Origin: Rhizobiales bacterium PAR1
GTDB lineage: Bacteria; Pseudomonadota; Alphaproteobacteria; Rhizobiales; Beijerinckiaceae
Direction of reading: 5' to 3'
Assembly: GCA_002256205.1 (NCBI GenBank)
Contig: NKIW01000002.1
Location: 186,001-250,000 of the forward strand
DNA length: 64,000 nucleotides
Program-made: the position numbers and the translations under genes
Part shown: piece by piece, positions 9,093-17,365 of the stretch
How the letters are laid out: the number at the start of each line of letters is the position of its first letter
How positions within the stretch are numbered: position 1 is the first letter of the stretch
The notes under the pieces: model-generated
What the model saw: only the letters and a program-made list of their open reading frames with translations
Told to the model about the DNA's origin: nothing
Database searches by the model: none

Positions 9093-9099
9093 GCCCCGC
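9082..9099 (+). terminator. hairpin overlapping the ilvE stop codon
   Basis: GCGGGGC and GCCCCGC arms around a CTAA loop that includes the TAA stop of ilvE. There is no long T-run after it, so termination strength is uncertain. It lies between convergent ilvE and the double-receiver gene. Confidence 0.5.
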
Positions 9100-9149
9100 T
9101 TGGTGGCCTGAGCCCTCCTTGCATCGTCCTGAAATTCAGATCGGCGCAG

Positions 9150-10055
9150 TCAGGCAACCCCTGCTGCGCCGAAACTGTTTCCGGTGCCGGTGACCGCTTC
9201 GCCGCGCGCGCGCAAGGCATCCTCGTTCGAGAAGATCGCATGCGTGGGGCGGGAAATGCTCGGGCGTTTGAGCGCGAAGGCGTCGTGCATCACGACGTCG
9301 ATATCGGAAGCGTCAAACGGCTTCTTGAGGAAAGCGAAGGCGCCAACAAACTGCGCCGAGCGCACAAGGCTGGAAGGCTGCTCGGTCGAGATCAGGACGA
9401 TCTGCGCGGCAGGATTAAGCCGCAGCAGCATGCCCGCTGTTTCAACGCCATCAAGACCCGGCATGTTGAAATCACAGAAGGTGACATCGAAATTCCATGA
9501 CTTGGCGAGCTTGAGCGCCTCTTCACCGCTGCCCGCCTCATACAAATCGATATGAAATTGCGAGCGGTCCAGAATGCGTGCCATCAGACGGCGCACCGTA
9601 GCACTGTCGTCGATCACCAACACCCGGGCGACCTGCTTCAGGCGATCAAACGCGTTGACGGCCTGAATGACATCGCCCGCACGAAACGGCTTGCTCATGA
9701 ACTCGTAGACGCCGATCCGCCGCCCCATATCATGAACGGCCTCCCCCCTTTTGCCGGACATCAGCACCATGAAGGGGCGCTGGTCGCGGTTGCCATAGGC
9801 ATGCGCCAGAGCTTCCGGCCCGGAGATGCCGGGAAGCTGGATATCGCAGAAAATGATATCCACCTTCGCGGAATTCATGATCGACAGCGCTTCTTCACCC
9901 GTATCCGCTTCGATCACGAGAAAATGGCGATCCAGCTTGTCCAGCGCCGACCTGATCGCCCCGCGAATCACCAATTGATCATCAACGACCAGAACGCGCG
10001 GCTGGCTGACAGCAAGCGCTCCGGCCTTTGACCAATTTGGCTTCACAATTGGCAT
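9150..10055 (-). CDS. double-receiver response regulator without output domain
   Basis: 301 aa starting at MPIVKP with a GGAG eight bases upstream. Two complete receiver domains are in tandem. The first (about residues 18-140) has VLVVDDQ, the phospho-site IIFCDIQLPG and MSKPF; the second (about 142-265) has VLVIDDS, VTFCDFNMPG and LKKPF. No DNA-binding, enzymatic or HPt domain follows; the last 35 residues are low complexity. Both domains keep their aspartates, so it probably acts as a phosphorelay or protein-docking element. No kinase gene adjoins it. Confidence 0.88.
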   Translation of the reverse strand: MPIVKPNWSKAGALAVSQPRVLVVDDQLVIRGAIRSALDKLDRHFLVIEADTGEEALSIMNSAKVDIIFCDIQLPGISGPEALAHAYGNRDQRPFMVLMSGKRGEAVHDMGRRIGVYEFMSKPFRAGDVIQAVNAFDRLKQVARVLVIDDSATVRRLMARILDRSQFHIDLYEAGSGEEALKLAKSWNFDVTFCDFNMPGLDGVETAGMLLRLNPAAQIVLISTEQPSSLVRSAQFVGAFAFLKKPFDASDIDVVMHDAFALKRPSISRPTHAIFSNEDALRARGEAVTGTGNSFGAAGVA

Positions 10056-10143
10056 AAAAAACTCCGGTTGCCGCAAAATACAACCCAAGGTTATATTTGT
10101 CTCGAAAATTCTTACCTTTGCGTGAAAATCGAAGAAAATTATT

Positions 10144-10608
10144 CTACCATCTGCTTAAATCTTCGGCATCGGTTGTTTTGGCGTCAACCCAGTCGCCGTC
10201 CGAACCATCGACGCGATGTTCCTTCTTCCAGAAGGGTGCGTGCGATTTGAGAAAATCCATCAGGAAATCCGCCGCCTCGAATGCGGCCCGGCGATTCGCC
10301 GAAGCACAGGCGACCAGGACGATCTGCTCACCCGGTCTGATCCGCCCGTAGCGGTGGATCACCACGAGACCAAGCAAGGGCCAACGTGCTGCGGCATCGA
10401 CGGAGATTCGCGTCAATTCGTCCTCGGCCATGCCGGGGTAATGCTCGAGTTCCAGCGCGGCGAGCGTGCCACCCTCATCGCGGCAATAGCCGATGAAATT
10501 CACGACGCCGCCGATATCGCAGCGCCCGGCAACGAGACGCGCGACCTCTGCTGCCGCATCGAAATCCGCATCCTGAACCCGGATGGTGATAGGCGTAGGA
10601 GACGACAA
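10144..10608 (-). CDS. moaE: molybdopterin synthase catalytic subunit MoaE
   Basis: 154 aa. With MoaD it inserts two sulfurs into cyclic pyranopterin monophosphate to make molybdopterin. Typical motifs are GGVVNFIGYCRDE, LELEHYPGMAE, VVIHRYGRI and KSHAPFWKKE, which carries the active-site lysine. The start is a TTG four bases after the moaD stop, with a GGGGG sequence correctly spaced inside moaD. It serves the molybdenum enzyme encoded at 48-51 kb. Confidence 0.95.
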   Translation of the reverse strand: MSSPTPITIRVQDADFDAAAEVARLVAGRCDIGGVVNFIGYCRDEGGTLAALELEHYPGMAEDELTRISVDAAARWPLLGLVVIHRYGRIRPGEQIVLVACASANRRAAFEAADFLMDFLKSHAPFWKKEHRVDGSDGDWVDAKTTDAEDLSRW

Positions 10609-10612
10609 TGTC

Positions 10613-10864
10613 TCAGCCCCCGGTCATCGGCGGGAAGAAGGCAATCTCCCGCGCCCCTGCGATCAGCGTCTCCGGCTTGACGTGCTTCTTGTCGAGCGCG
10701 GCGCGAATGATCTCCGGCTTTTCAAAGGCATAGGCATAGTTCTCGCCAAGGCCGGAGAGAAACGTCAGCGCCTCTCGCACCGTCGTCACGGAAGACGGAA
10801 ACGCAATCTCCTCCTCCGGACGCTGGATGCGCTCGCGAAGCCAGGCGAAATAGACGACCTTCAT
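10613..10864 (-). CDS. moaD: molybdopterin synthase sulfur-carrier subunit MoaD
   Basis: 83 aa ubiquitin-fold sulfur carrier ending in the diagnostic Gly-Gly (FFPPMTGG). The tail is adenylated by MoeB and thiocarboxylated before delivering sulfur to MoaE. It begins MKVVYFAWLRERI, a standard MoaD start. It is followed almost immediately by moaE and preceded at 133 bp by pgsA on the same strand. Confidence 0.95.
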   Translation of the reverse strand: MKVVYFAWLRERIQRPEEEIAFPSSVTTVREALTFLSGLGENYAYAFEKPEIIRAALDKKHVKPETLIAGAREIAFFPPMTGG

Positions 10865-10997
10865 ATCAGCGCCTTCATGCTAAGGGGCGTTTTGCGGCGA
10901 ACCTTGCAGCAAAATGGCGACGGCGAACTCGGAAAGCAAGGCTGCGGGAAACCAAGACGGCGGGAAATGCGGCGCGGCAAATCGTATTCCGGCGCGC

Positions 10998-11609
10998 CTA
11001 AGGCGTCTCGTCATCCATCAAGTGCCGGACTGAAGCTTTCATGTAATCATAACCGGTGACGATCGTCAGGATCGCCGCGACCCAGAGCAGCACCGTCCCG
11101 CTCACGCTGGTCCAGCCCTTCGGCAGCAATTGATCGCCCGCAACGCCGGCGATGAGAAAGCCGACACAGACGATCTGCGCCGTGGTTTTCCATTTCGCAA
11201 GTTTCGAAACCGGAACGGAAACCTTTATCTCGGCCAGAAACTCCCGCAGGCCCGAGACGAGAATTTCCCGGCTCAGAATCACGATCGCCGCCCAGATCGA
11301 CCATGAACGGATCGAACCATCCGCCACCAGCATCAGGAGGCATGCCGCGATCAGCAGCTTGTCGGCAATGGGATCGAGCATCCGCCCGAGTGAGGATTGC
11401 TGCGCATAGGCGCGCGCCAGATAGCCGTCGAGATAATCCGAAATGCCGGCAAGCGCATAAATGAAAAGGGCATACCAGCGCATGATCGGCTCACCGGGCC
11501 AGAACAACAGCCCGACAATCAGCGGGATGGCGGCGATACGGCCATAGGTCAGCAGGTTGGGCAGCGAGACTACCCGTTTCTTCCATGCTGGCCCTCTCTT
11601 CACCGTCAC
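10998..11609 (-). CDS. pgsA: CDP-diacylglycerol--glycerol-3-phosphate 3-phosphatidyltransferase
   Basis: 203 aa inner-membrane CDP-alcohol phosphatidyltransferase making phosphatidylglycerophosphate. The class motif is seen as DGYLARAYAQQSSLGRMLD followed by PIADK (pattern DG-2-AR-8-G-3-D-3-D). Several transmembrane helices follow. The start is a GTG; a second GTG lies two codons on. It sits between uvrC and moaD, an order frequent in Rhizobiales. Confidence 0.93.
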   Translation of the reverse strand: MTVKRGPAWKKRVVSLPNLLTYGRIAAIPLIVGLLFWPGEPIMRWYALFIYALAGISDYLDGYLARAYAQQSSLGRMLDPIADKLLIAACLLMLVADGSIRSWSIWAAIVILSREILVSGLREFLAEIKVSVPVSKLAKWKTTAQIVCVGFLIAGVAGDQLLPKGWTSVSGTVLLWVAAILTIVTGYDYMKASVRHLMDDETP

Positions 11610-11691
11610 GTTGCCGATGCTCCCGAATTGATCTCACCTTAGCACCATGCGCGGGCAGGATGGTCAAGCCTCGTGCAGAGAGTTTTGAAAC

Positions 11692-13692
11692 TCAAGCCTG
11701 CTTCTCGTGAAAGAAATCGTAGACAAGCCGCGCCGTCGCCTCGTTGATGCCGCTGACTTTCGCAAGATCGCCGTAACTCGCCCGACTTACAGCCTTTGCG
11801 GTGCCGAAATGCAGCAAAAGCGCGCGTTTTCGGGCAGGACCAATGCCGGGAATTTCATCGAGCGGATTCTTGCCCATTTCGCGTTTACGCTTCGCGCGAT
11901 GGGTGCCAATGGCGAAGCGATGCGCTTCATCCCTGAGGCGCTGGATGAAATAGAGTGTCGAATCACGCGGCGGCAGTTTGAACGGCTCCCGGCCGGGAAT
12001 GAAGAACGTTTCACGTCCGGCATCGCGATCTGGCCCCTTGGCGACGCCAACGAGTGGCACGTTCTCGATGCCGAGTTCTGCAAGCACGCCGCGCACGGCT
12101 TCAAGCTGGCCCTTGCCGCCGTCGATCAGCACGAGGTCCGGCCACTGCGGCAGCGCTTCGGGATCTTCGAGCACCTCCGGTCGCGGCACATCCTTCAGGA
12201 GCCGCGAGAACCGCCGCATCATCACCTCCCGCATCATGCCGTAATCATCCCCCGGCGTGATCTCGGTCGATTGGATATTGAAAGTACGGTAATGCGTTTT
12301 CGAGAACCCACGCGGCCCGGAAACGATCATCCCGCCGACGGCATTTGTCCCCATGATGTGGGAATTGTCGAAGACATCGATCCGGCGCGGCGGCGCGGGG
12401 AGACCAAACGCCGCGGCAAGCGTTTCGAGAAGCTTCGTCTGGCTCGCGCCTTCGGCTAGCCGCCGTCCAAGCGCCTCGCGGGCATTGGTATGGGCATGGA
12501 GCACCATGTCGCGCTTTTCACCGCGCTTGGGGACGAGAATCTCGACCTTATGCCCGGCGCGGAGCGACAATGCCTCCGCCAGCAATTCGCGATTCTCGAC
12601 CTCTTCGGAGAGCATCACGAGGCGCGGAGCCGGGCGCTCGTCGTAGAACTGGCCAAGGAAACTGTCGAGCACCTCACCCGGCTCCAGTGCCTTGTCGGCA
12701 CGCGGAAAATACGCCTTGTTGCCCCAGTTCTGGCCGGTGCGGAAGAAAAACACCTCGATGCAGAATTGCCCCGCCTCGGCCTGGATCGCGAAAACGTCCG
12801 CCTCCTCGACCCCCGCCGGGTTGATATCCTGATTGGCCTGCACGGTCGCAAGCCCTGCGAGGCGATCCCGAAGGCGCGCAGCGCGCTCAAAATCCAGCTC
12901 CTCCGCCGCCGCCATCATCTCGGTGCCGAGCTTCTCGCGGATGGTGCCGCTCTTGCCGGAGAGGAATCCCTTCGCCTCATCGACCAGCAGCGCGTAATCG
13001 CCCAGCGAGACTTCGCCCGTACAGGGCGCGGCGCAACGCTTGATCTGGTGCAGCAGGCAGGGGCGTGAACGATTCTCGTAAACCGAATCTGCGCAGGAGC
13101 GCAGCAGGAACGCGCGTTGCAGCGCGTTCAGCGTGCGCGTCACCGCCTGCGCCGAGGCGAAGGGGCCGAAATAGTTGCCCTTGCGGTTACGCGCCCCACG
13201 ATGCTTGAGGATTTGCGGGGCGGCATGATCCCCCGTGATCAGGATGAACGGGAAGGATTTATCATCCCGCATCAGCACATTGTAACGCGGCTTGAGCTGC
13301 TTGATCAGGTTGGTTTCGAGCAGCAGCGCCTCGGTTTCCGTCGTGGTGGTGACGAATTCCATCTGCGCTGTTTCGGCGATCATCCGCGCGATGCGATTGT
13401 TCGGCGCATCGCCGCGCGCATAGGAGGAAACGCGCGCCTTGAGGTTGCGCGCTTTGCCGACGTAGAGCACCTCGCCGTCGGCATTGAACATGCGGTAGAC
13501 GCCGGGCGAACCCGGCAGCGTCTCCCAGAACGCACGGATCACCGCCATGCCGGTCGCAAGCCGCTGCGGCGTCGCCTCGATCTCCGGAGTCTCAGGCTCC
13601 TCGACAGGCACGGCCTCACCCACGCCATCCTCGTCATCGAGGTCGTCGAAAGCTTCAGGGCTGTCGGGTTGTCCGGGCAGGCGCGCTGTCAT
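11692..13692 (-). CDS. uvrC: excinuclease ABC subunit C
   Basis: 666 aa nucleotide-excision-repair incision nuclease. After a 50-residue acidic extension comes the GIY-YIG domain ([20 protein letters not shown]), the UVR motif segment [14 protein letters not shown], the RNase H-like C-nuclease ([24 protein letters not shown]) and a C-terminal helix-hairpin-helix ([20 protein letters not shown]). The ATG at 13692 was chosen; a start at 13728 would add 12 unconserved-looking residues. It is divergent from the small secreted protein gene. Confidence 0.97.
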   Translation of the reverse strand: MTARLPGQPDSPEAFDDLDDEDGVGEAVPVEEPETPEIEATPQRLATGMAVIRAFWETLPGSPGVYRMFNADGEVLYVGKARNLKARVSSYARGDAPNNRIARMIAETAQMEFVTTTTETEALLLETNLIKQLKPRYNVLMRDDKSFPFILITGDHAAPQILKHRGARNRKGNYFGPFASAQAVTRTLNALQRAFLLRSCADSVYENRSRPCLLHQIKRCAAPCTGEVSLGDYALLVDEAKGFLSGKSGTIREKLGTEMMAAAEELDFERAARLRDRLAGLATVQANQDINPAGVEEADVFAIQAEAGQFCIEVFFFRTGQNWGNKAYFPRADKALEPGEVLDSFLGQFYDERPAPRLVMLSEEVENRELLAEALSLRAGHKVEILVPKRGEKRDMVLHAHTNAREALGRRLAEGASQTKLLETLAAAFGLPAPPRRIDVFDNSHIMGTNAVGGMIVSGPRGFSKTHYRTFNIQSTEITPGDDYGMMREVMMRRFSRLLKDVPRPEVLEDPEALPQWPDLVLIDGGKGQLEAVRGVLAELGIENVPLVGVAKGPDRDAGRETFFIPGREPFKLPPRDSTLYFIQRLRDEAHRFAIGTHRAKRKREMGKNPLDEIPGIGPARKRALLLHFGTAKAVSRASYGDLAKVSGINEATARLVYDFFHEKQA

Positions 13693-13766
13693 GGTTCCAT
13701 CAGATAGGCGCTTCGCGCTTTGCCGCAAAGGGCCGGCGCGGAATTCCCACCCCCGATTTCACGCCT

Positions 13767-13780
13767 GTGCGCCAACGCAC
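13767..13780. promoter_or_regulatory. shared upstream inverted repeat, copy 1
   Basis: GTGCGCCAACGCAC forms a 5-bp stem (GTGCG/CGCAC) with a CCAA loop, 121 bp upstream of the 13902 start codon. An identical 14-mer lies 140 bp upstream of the paralogous gene at 14754. Flanking sequence differs, so this is a conserved element and not simply residual duplication. Function unknown. Confidence 0.5.
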
Positions 13781-13901
13781 TGCGGACCGGCAAGACCGGC
13801 GCTACCTTCTGATCATCGCCGAAACAAAGACCGGCGGGAATGAAAACCGCCGAAGAAACCAACAAACCCAAATCGCCCTTCAAACCTTCAGGAGCAAGAC
13901 C

Positions 13902-14171
13902 ATGATCACCTTCAAGAAAACCGCCGCCGCCGCTGCCGCCGCCCTCACGATGGCTGTTGCCTTCGCCCCCGCCTCTGCTGAAGCCCGCTGGCATCGCGGT
14001 GGTGGCCTCTTCGCCGCCGGCCTGATCGGCGCCGCGGTGGTCGGCACTGCGATCGCTGCCAGCAACGCCAACGCCGGCTATGCCGGTTCGGAATGCTACC
14101 GCACCCGTGAGCGGGTCTGGGACGAGTATCGCGGTCGCTTCGTGATCGTCCGCCGGACGGTCTGCGAATAA
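13902..14171 (+). CDS. small secreted protein with Cys-flanked C-terminal motif
   Basis: 89 aa. An Ala-rich Sec signal peptide (MITFKKTAAAAAAALTMAVA, cleavage near ASAEA) is followed by a glycine/alanine hydrophobic stretch and a C-terminal module of two cysteines about 22 residues apart (CYRTRERVWDEYRGRFVIV, then RRTVC). AGGAGCAAG precedes the ATG. The product at 14754 has the same layout, so the pair are paralogues. A disulfide-bonded periplasmic or surface protein is likely; no function is known to me. Confidence 0.75.
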   Translation: MITFKKTAAAAAAALTMAVAFAPASAEARWHRGGGLFAAGLIGAAVVGTAIAASNANAGYAGSECYRTRERVWDEYRGRFVIVRRTVCE

Positions 14172-14260
14172 CCAGACCTTCTCCCGAGCTATACCTCCCC
14201 AAACTATCCTTCCCCCGAGGTGCAGGCCCCCGCCCCTCCCCGAACCCTGCACCCCGACCT

Positions 14261-14303
14261 GCCCCGCTTCCGCACCGCACGGAAGCGGGGCCTTTTCGTT
14301 TTC
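14261..14303 (+). terminator. rho-independent terminator of the 13902 gene
   Basis: Arms GCCCCGCTTCCG and CGGAAGCGGGGC pair perfectly over 12 bp around a 7-base loop and are followed by CTTTTCGTTTT. It lies 90 bp past the stop codon and is the founding hairpin of the adjacent tandem repeat array. Confidence 0.85.
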
Positions 14304-14494
14304 GAGTTCGGGTTGCCGGCGCAACCCTTGGCTTCCGCACCGCACGGAAGCAGGGCCTTTTCGTTTTCGAGTTCGGGTTGCCGGCGCAACCCTTGGCTTC
14401 CGCACCGCACGGAAGCGGGGCCTTTTCGTTTTCGAGTTCGGGTTGCCGGCGCAACCCTTGGCTTCCGCACCACACGGAAGCGGGGCTTTCCGTT
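14267..14494. repeat. tandem 65-bp repeats, three copies plus a partial, each with a terminator-like hairpin
   Basis: Units at 14267-14331, 14332-14396 and 14397-14461 are nearly identical, differing at about one base, and a decayed fourth begins at 14462. Each unit has CTTCCG-loop-CGGAAG with a following CCTTTTCGTTTTCGAG, then a second hairpin GGTTGC-CGGC-GCAACC. The near-identity indicates recent amplification. The array separates two paralogous secreted-protein genes. The rest of this 582-bp gap (14495-14753) holds an AT-rich stretch near 14525-14590 and the leader of the next gene. Confidence 0.9.
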
Positions 14495-14599
14495 TTTAAA
14501 CAGCAGAGTTCCTGCGGGTCCTATAGCGCTCAGTTCAAATTCAGAAATTCCATTTCTTTCAATATGTTGAGCTGATTTTTCTAAATCCTGCACCCGAGC

Positions 14600-14613
14600 G
14601 TGCGCCAACGCAC
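14600..14613. promoter_or_regulatory. shared upstream inverted repeat, copy 2
   Basis: A 14-base sequence identical to the one at 13767-13780, placed 140 bp upstream of the paralogous gene at 14754. The matching position relative to both genes suggests a common regulator or leader structure. Confidence 0.5.
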
Positions 14614-14753
14614 CGCCGCCCCAGATCGCCAGAGTTAGTCTCCTCTCACTGCCCGCCCCCGAGCAGCCCCAACCCCAAAAGACTTCGCGACCCAATCAAG
14701 ACTTCGACACACAAAACCCAACAGCCCGTCGGGCCAACCTTAAGGAGACCACC

Positions 14754-15053
14754 ATGAACCTCTTCACCAAGACCCTCACCGCCGCCGCTGCCGCCCTCAC
14801 ACTGGCTGTCGCTTTCGCCCCTGCCGCCGAAGCGCGCGGCGGCCACGGTGGTGGCCACGGCGGCGGTCACGGCTTCCACGGCGGTGGCCATCATTTCCAC
14901 GGCGGCCACGGCTGGGGTGGCCATCGCTGGCACGGTTATCGCCGCTGGGCCGGCGTCGGCATTGTCGGCTACGGCGGCTGCATCCGCTACCGTCAGGTCT
15001 ACAACCCCTACATCGGCGAGTACGTGACCCGCCGGGTCAACGTTTGCCTCTGA
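14754..15053 (+). CDS. small secreted Gly/His-rich protein, paralogue of the 13902 product
   Basis: 99 aa. A Sec signal peptide ending at AAEA is followed by about 40 residues of Gly/His repeats (GGHGGGHGGGHGFHGGGHHF is representative) and then the shared C-terminal module, CIRYRQVYNPYIGEYV then TRRVNVC. The histidine-rich segment could bind metal ions. AAGGAGACCACC lies just before the ATG. It has its own terminator, closely resembling that of the paralogue. Function unknown. Confidence 0.78.
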   Translation: MNLFTKTLTAAAAALTLAVAFAPAAEARGGHGGGHGGGHGFHGGGHHFHGGHGWGGHRWHGYRRWAGVGIVGYGGCIRYRQVYNPYIGEYVTRRVNVCL

Positions 15054-15098
15054 TCGCACGTTTGCTTCGGCTATCTTGCCGATCAGCCCCACCCTGAG

Positions 15099-15134
15099 CC
15101 CCGCTTCCCGCCCCGGAAGCGGGGTTTCCCGTTT
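15099..15134 (+). terminator. rho-independent terminator of the 14754 gene
   Basis: CCCCGCTTCC and GGAAGCGGGG arms around a 6-base loop, followed by TTTCCCGTTT. The stem sequence is shared with the terminator at 14261, supporting common ancestry of the two gene units. Confidence 0.8.
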
Positions 15135-15229
15135 CACACGCCGGTCGATAGACAATTCTTGCCGATGGGGTAGCCTCGTCGCAACTTCCCCCATCGAAAG
15201 AAGACTCTTCCCTAATAGAAAGAAGACTG

Positions 15230-16381
15230 ATGGCCCTGCACTTCACGCCTGCCGAGTTCACCCGCCGCCGCGACGCGCTTCTCGAGCGCATGCAGGCTGA
15301 AAAACTCGATGCCCTGTTCCTGTTTCAGCAGGAGAGCATGTTCTGGCTCACGGGCTATGATACGTTCGGCTTCTGCTTCTTTCAGTGCCTTGTCCTGAAA
15401 GCCAATGGCCGTATCGCGCTTTTGACCCGTTCGGCTGATTTACGGCAGGCGCAGCGGACCTCGAATATCGAGGATATCCGGATCTGGAAGGACAGCGCGA
15501 CCGCCAACCCCAGCCTCGATCTCAAGACCATGGCGCAGGATTTCGGCCTTGCCGGAAAGCGGATCGGTTGCGAATTCGAGAGTTACGGGCTCGTCCATGC
15601 CAACGGCAAGAAGCTGGAAGCGGCCTTCGACGGTTTCGCAAACCTTGTGGATGTCTCGAACATTGTCACGGCGCTACGCGTGACGAAATCCGCCGAGGAA
15701 ATCGCCTATGTTCGCGAAGCCGCGCGCCTCTCGGACCTCGCCGATCAGGCTGCGATTGTCGCGACTTGCGCTGGGGCGGACGAGGGCGAAATCCTTGCCG
15801 CCCAGCACAACGCGATTTTTGCCGGGGGTGGCGATTATCCGGCCAACGAATTCATCATCGGCTCGGGCGGCGATGCGCTGCTCTGCCGCTACAAATCAGG
15901 CCGCCGCAAGCTCGATGCGCAGGATCAGGTCACGCTCGAATTCGCCGGCGCCTACCGGCATTATCACGCCGCGATCATGCGGACGCATATCGTCGGCAAG
16001 CCTTCCGCAAAGCACATCGCCTATCACGCCGCCGCGTGGGAAGCGCTCGATGCCTGTCAGGCCGCGATGAAACCGGGCAATACCGCCGGCGATATCTTCG
16101 CAGCCCATGTGAAGGTTCTGGACGGTCATGGTCTGGGCCAGCATCGCCTCAATGCGTGCGGCTATTCGCTTGGCGCGAAATTCACGCCATCCTGGATGGA
16201 TTGGCCGATGTTCTACGAGAACAACCCCTGGGTTCTCGCCACCGGCATGGTGCTCTTCGCCCATATGATCCTGATGGATTCTCAAAGCGAGACCGCCATG
16301 TGCCTCGGGCGCACCTATCTGATCGGCGAGAAAAGCGCGGAAGCGATCAACGCGCCGGATCTCGCCCTCGTGGTGAAATAG
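15230..16381 (+). CDS. M24 (Xaa-Pro peptidase/creatinase-fold) family protein with altered metal-site residues
   Basis: 383 aa, with a creatinase-like N-terminal domain (about 1-135) and a pita-bread C-terminal domain. Standard M24 aminopeptidases use two Asp, one His and two Glu as metal ligands. Here the first Asp-containing strand reads LEFAGAYRHYHAAIMRT, with Glu/Ala and His/Ala in place of the usual Asp pair, and the usual EP after GMVL is replaced by FAHM. It may therefore be metal-free like creatinase, or bind metal differently. The substrate is unknown. The PAAR gene starts 9 bp downstream. Confidence 0.8.
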   Translation: MALHFTPAEFTRRRDALLERMQAEKLDALFLFQQESMFWLTGYDTFGFCFFQCLVLKANGRIALLTRSADLRQAQRTSNIEDIRIWKDSATANPSLDLKTMAQDFGLAGKRIGCEFESYGLVHANGKKLEAAFDGFANLVDVSNIVTALRVTKSAEEIAYVREAARLSDLADQAAIVATCAGADEGEILAAQHNAIFAGGGDYPANEFIIGSGGDALLCRYKSGRRKLDAQDQVTLEFAGAYRHYHAAIMRTHIVGKPSAKHIAYHAAAWEALDACQAAMKPGNTAGDIFAAHVKVLDGHGLGQHRLNACGYSLGAKFTPSWMDWPMFYENNPWVLATGMVLFAHMILMDSQSETAMCLGRTYLIGEKSAEAINAPDLALVVK

Positions 16382-16390
16382 GGCCGCGCG

Positions 16391-16711
16391 ATGCGCGTCT
16401 GGATCATCCTCGCAGCTCTGGCTTTCCCACTCACCGCCCATGCGCAGGGAGCGCCTTCGACCGTGATTGAAGGCGCCCCGAGTGTCACCATCGGTGGCGT
16501 TCCGGTAGCCCGGCAGGGGGATGCCACCACGAACCGCGGCCCCATCACCGGCGGCTCGCCCAATGTCTTCATCGGTGGCAAACCCGCTGCAACCGTGGGG
16601 AGTTCCACCGGCTGCGGCGGCACAATTGTCACCGGTTCATCGAAGGTTTTCGTCAATGGCAAGCCTTTGGCCACGACAGGCAGCACGACGACACCCTGTC
16701 CCGCGCCCTGA
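16391..16711 (+). CDS. exported PAAR-domain protein
   Basis: 106 aa. A Sec signal peptide (MRVWIILAALAFPLTAHAQG) leads into a PAAR domain with the repeating beta units GSPNVFIGGKPAATVG and GSSKVFVNGKPLATTG and cysteines at GCGG and PCPAP. PAAR proteins normally cap the VgrG spike of type VI secretion and are cytosolic until fired, so a signal peptide is unusual. No VgrG, Hcp or Tss gene occurs in the window. The start lies 9 bp after the M24 gene. Confidence 0.82.
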   Translation: MRVWIILAALAFPLTAHAQGAPSTVIEGAPSVTIGGVPVARQGDATTNRGPITGGSPNVFIGGKPAATVGSSTGCGGTIVTGSSKVFVNGKPLATTGSTTTPCPAP

Positions 16712-16775
16712 CCGGCGCATTTACCATGCCCGGCATGGCATGGCGCCGGGGCCTTTCCGCGCGGCGCATTCGGCG

Positions 16776-16791
16776 TTAAGAAGCTGTTAAC
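16776..16791. promoter_or_regulatory. CtrA-type binding site
   Basis: TTAAGAAGCTGTTAAC matches the full CtrA consensus TTAA-N7-TTAAC without mismatch. It is centred about 57 bp before the ATG of the lipoprotein gene at 16841. CtrA is the cell-cycle master regulator of alphaproteobacteria; control of this gene is inferred from the site alone. Confidence 0.7.
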
Positions 16792-16840
16792 GCTTGTGGC
16801 CAAGGGCTCCGCCCTGATCGGCCGAACCGGGACAGGATCG

Positions 16841-17365
16841 ATGCGCTCCGTTTTTGCTTTTGCCCGCGCAGCCTGCCTCGCCACTTTGGCGAGCCTTGCA
16901 CTCGCGGGGTGCCAGACCTCGATGACTGCCATGGCGCCTGCGGGCATGTCTCAGGCCGGCGCGGCGAAAATCGCCGGAACCTCCCTCGCCTTTCTGCCCG
17001 TTCAGGGTCCTTCGACGGATGTCGCGCAGAAATTCGAAGCCGTCCTAGCACAGGAGGCCCGGAAGCGCGGCTTCGAGGTTGCGACGGCACCGGGCAGCGG
17101 CCTCAAGGTCAAGACATACCTCGATGCCTATGCCAACGACGATGGCAAGACCGGCTTCTCCTGGGTGATGAACGCCTCGGAAAACGGCACGACCCGGACG
17201 GCAAGCGTCAAGGGTGCGGCGCAGGCCAGTGCGCCCGCCGCAGCGCCGTGGAGCGGGCTTGATGATACCGCCATGCGGCAGATCGCAGCGATGAGCCTTG
17301 ATGATCTCGCGCGCCAGTTGAGTGGCGAACCGCAGGTCGCGGCCGCAACCGAAGACTCGCAATAG
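16841..17365 (+). CDS. predicted outer-membrane lipoprotein
   Basis: 174 aa from an ATG at 16841. The signal peptide ends in a lipobox (SLALAGC) with the modified cysteine near residue 26. The mature part has a mixed alpha/beta segment (AFLPVQGPSTDVAQKFEAVL, GLKVKTYLDAYANDDGK) without a family I can name. A perfect CtrA box lies upstream, suggesting cell-cycle-timed expression, as for several envelope proteins in this class. No partner gene is evident. Confidence 0.72.
   Translation: MRSVFAFARAACLATLASLALAGCQTSMTAMAPAGMSQAGAAKIAGTSLAFLPVQGPSTDVAQKFEAVLAQEARKRGFEVATAPGSGLKVKTYLDAYANDDGKTGFSWVMNASENGTTRTASVKGAAQASAPAAAPWSGLDDTAMRQIAAMSLDDLARQLSGEPQVAAATEDSQ

Noticed and set aside
14267-14494. 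CRISPR array
   Set aside because: The repeats are contiguous 65-bp tandem units without unique spacers, and no cas gene is present.
16391-16711. Type VI secretion locus
   Set aside because: Only the PAAR protein is present; no VgrG, Hcp or Tss component occurs in the window.
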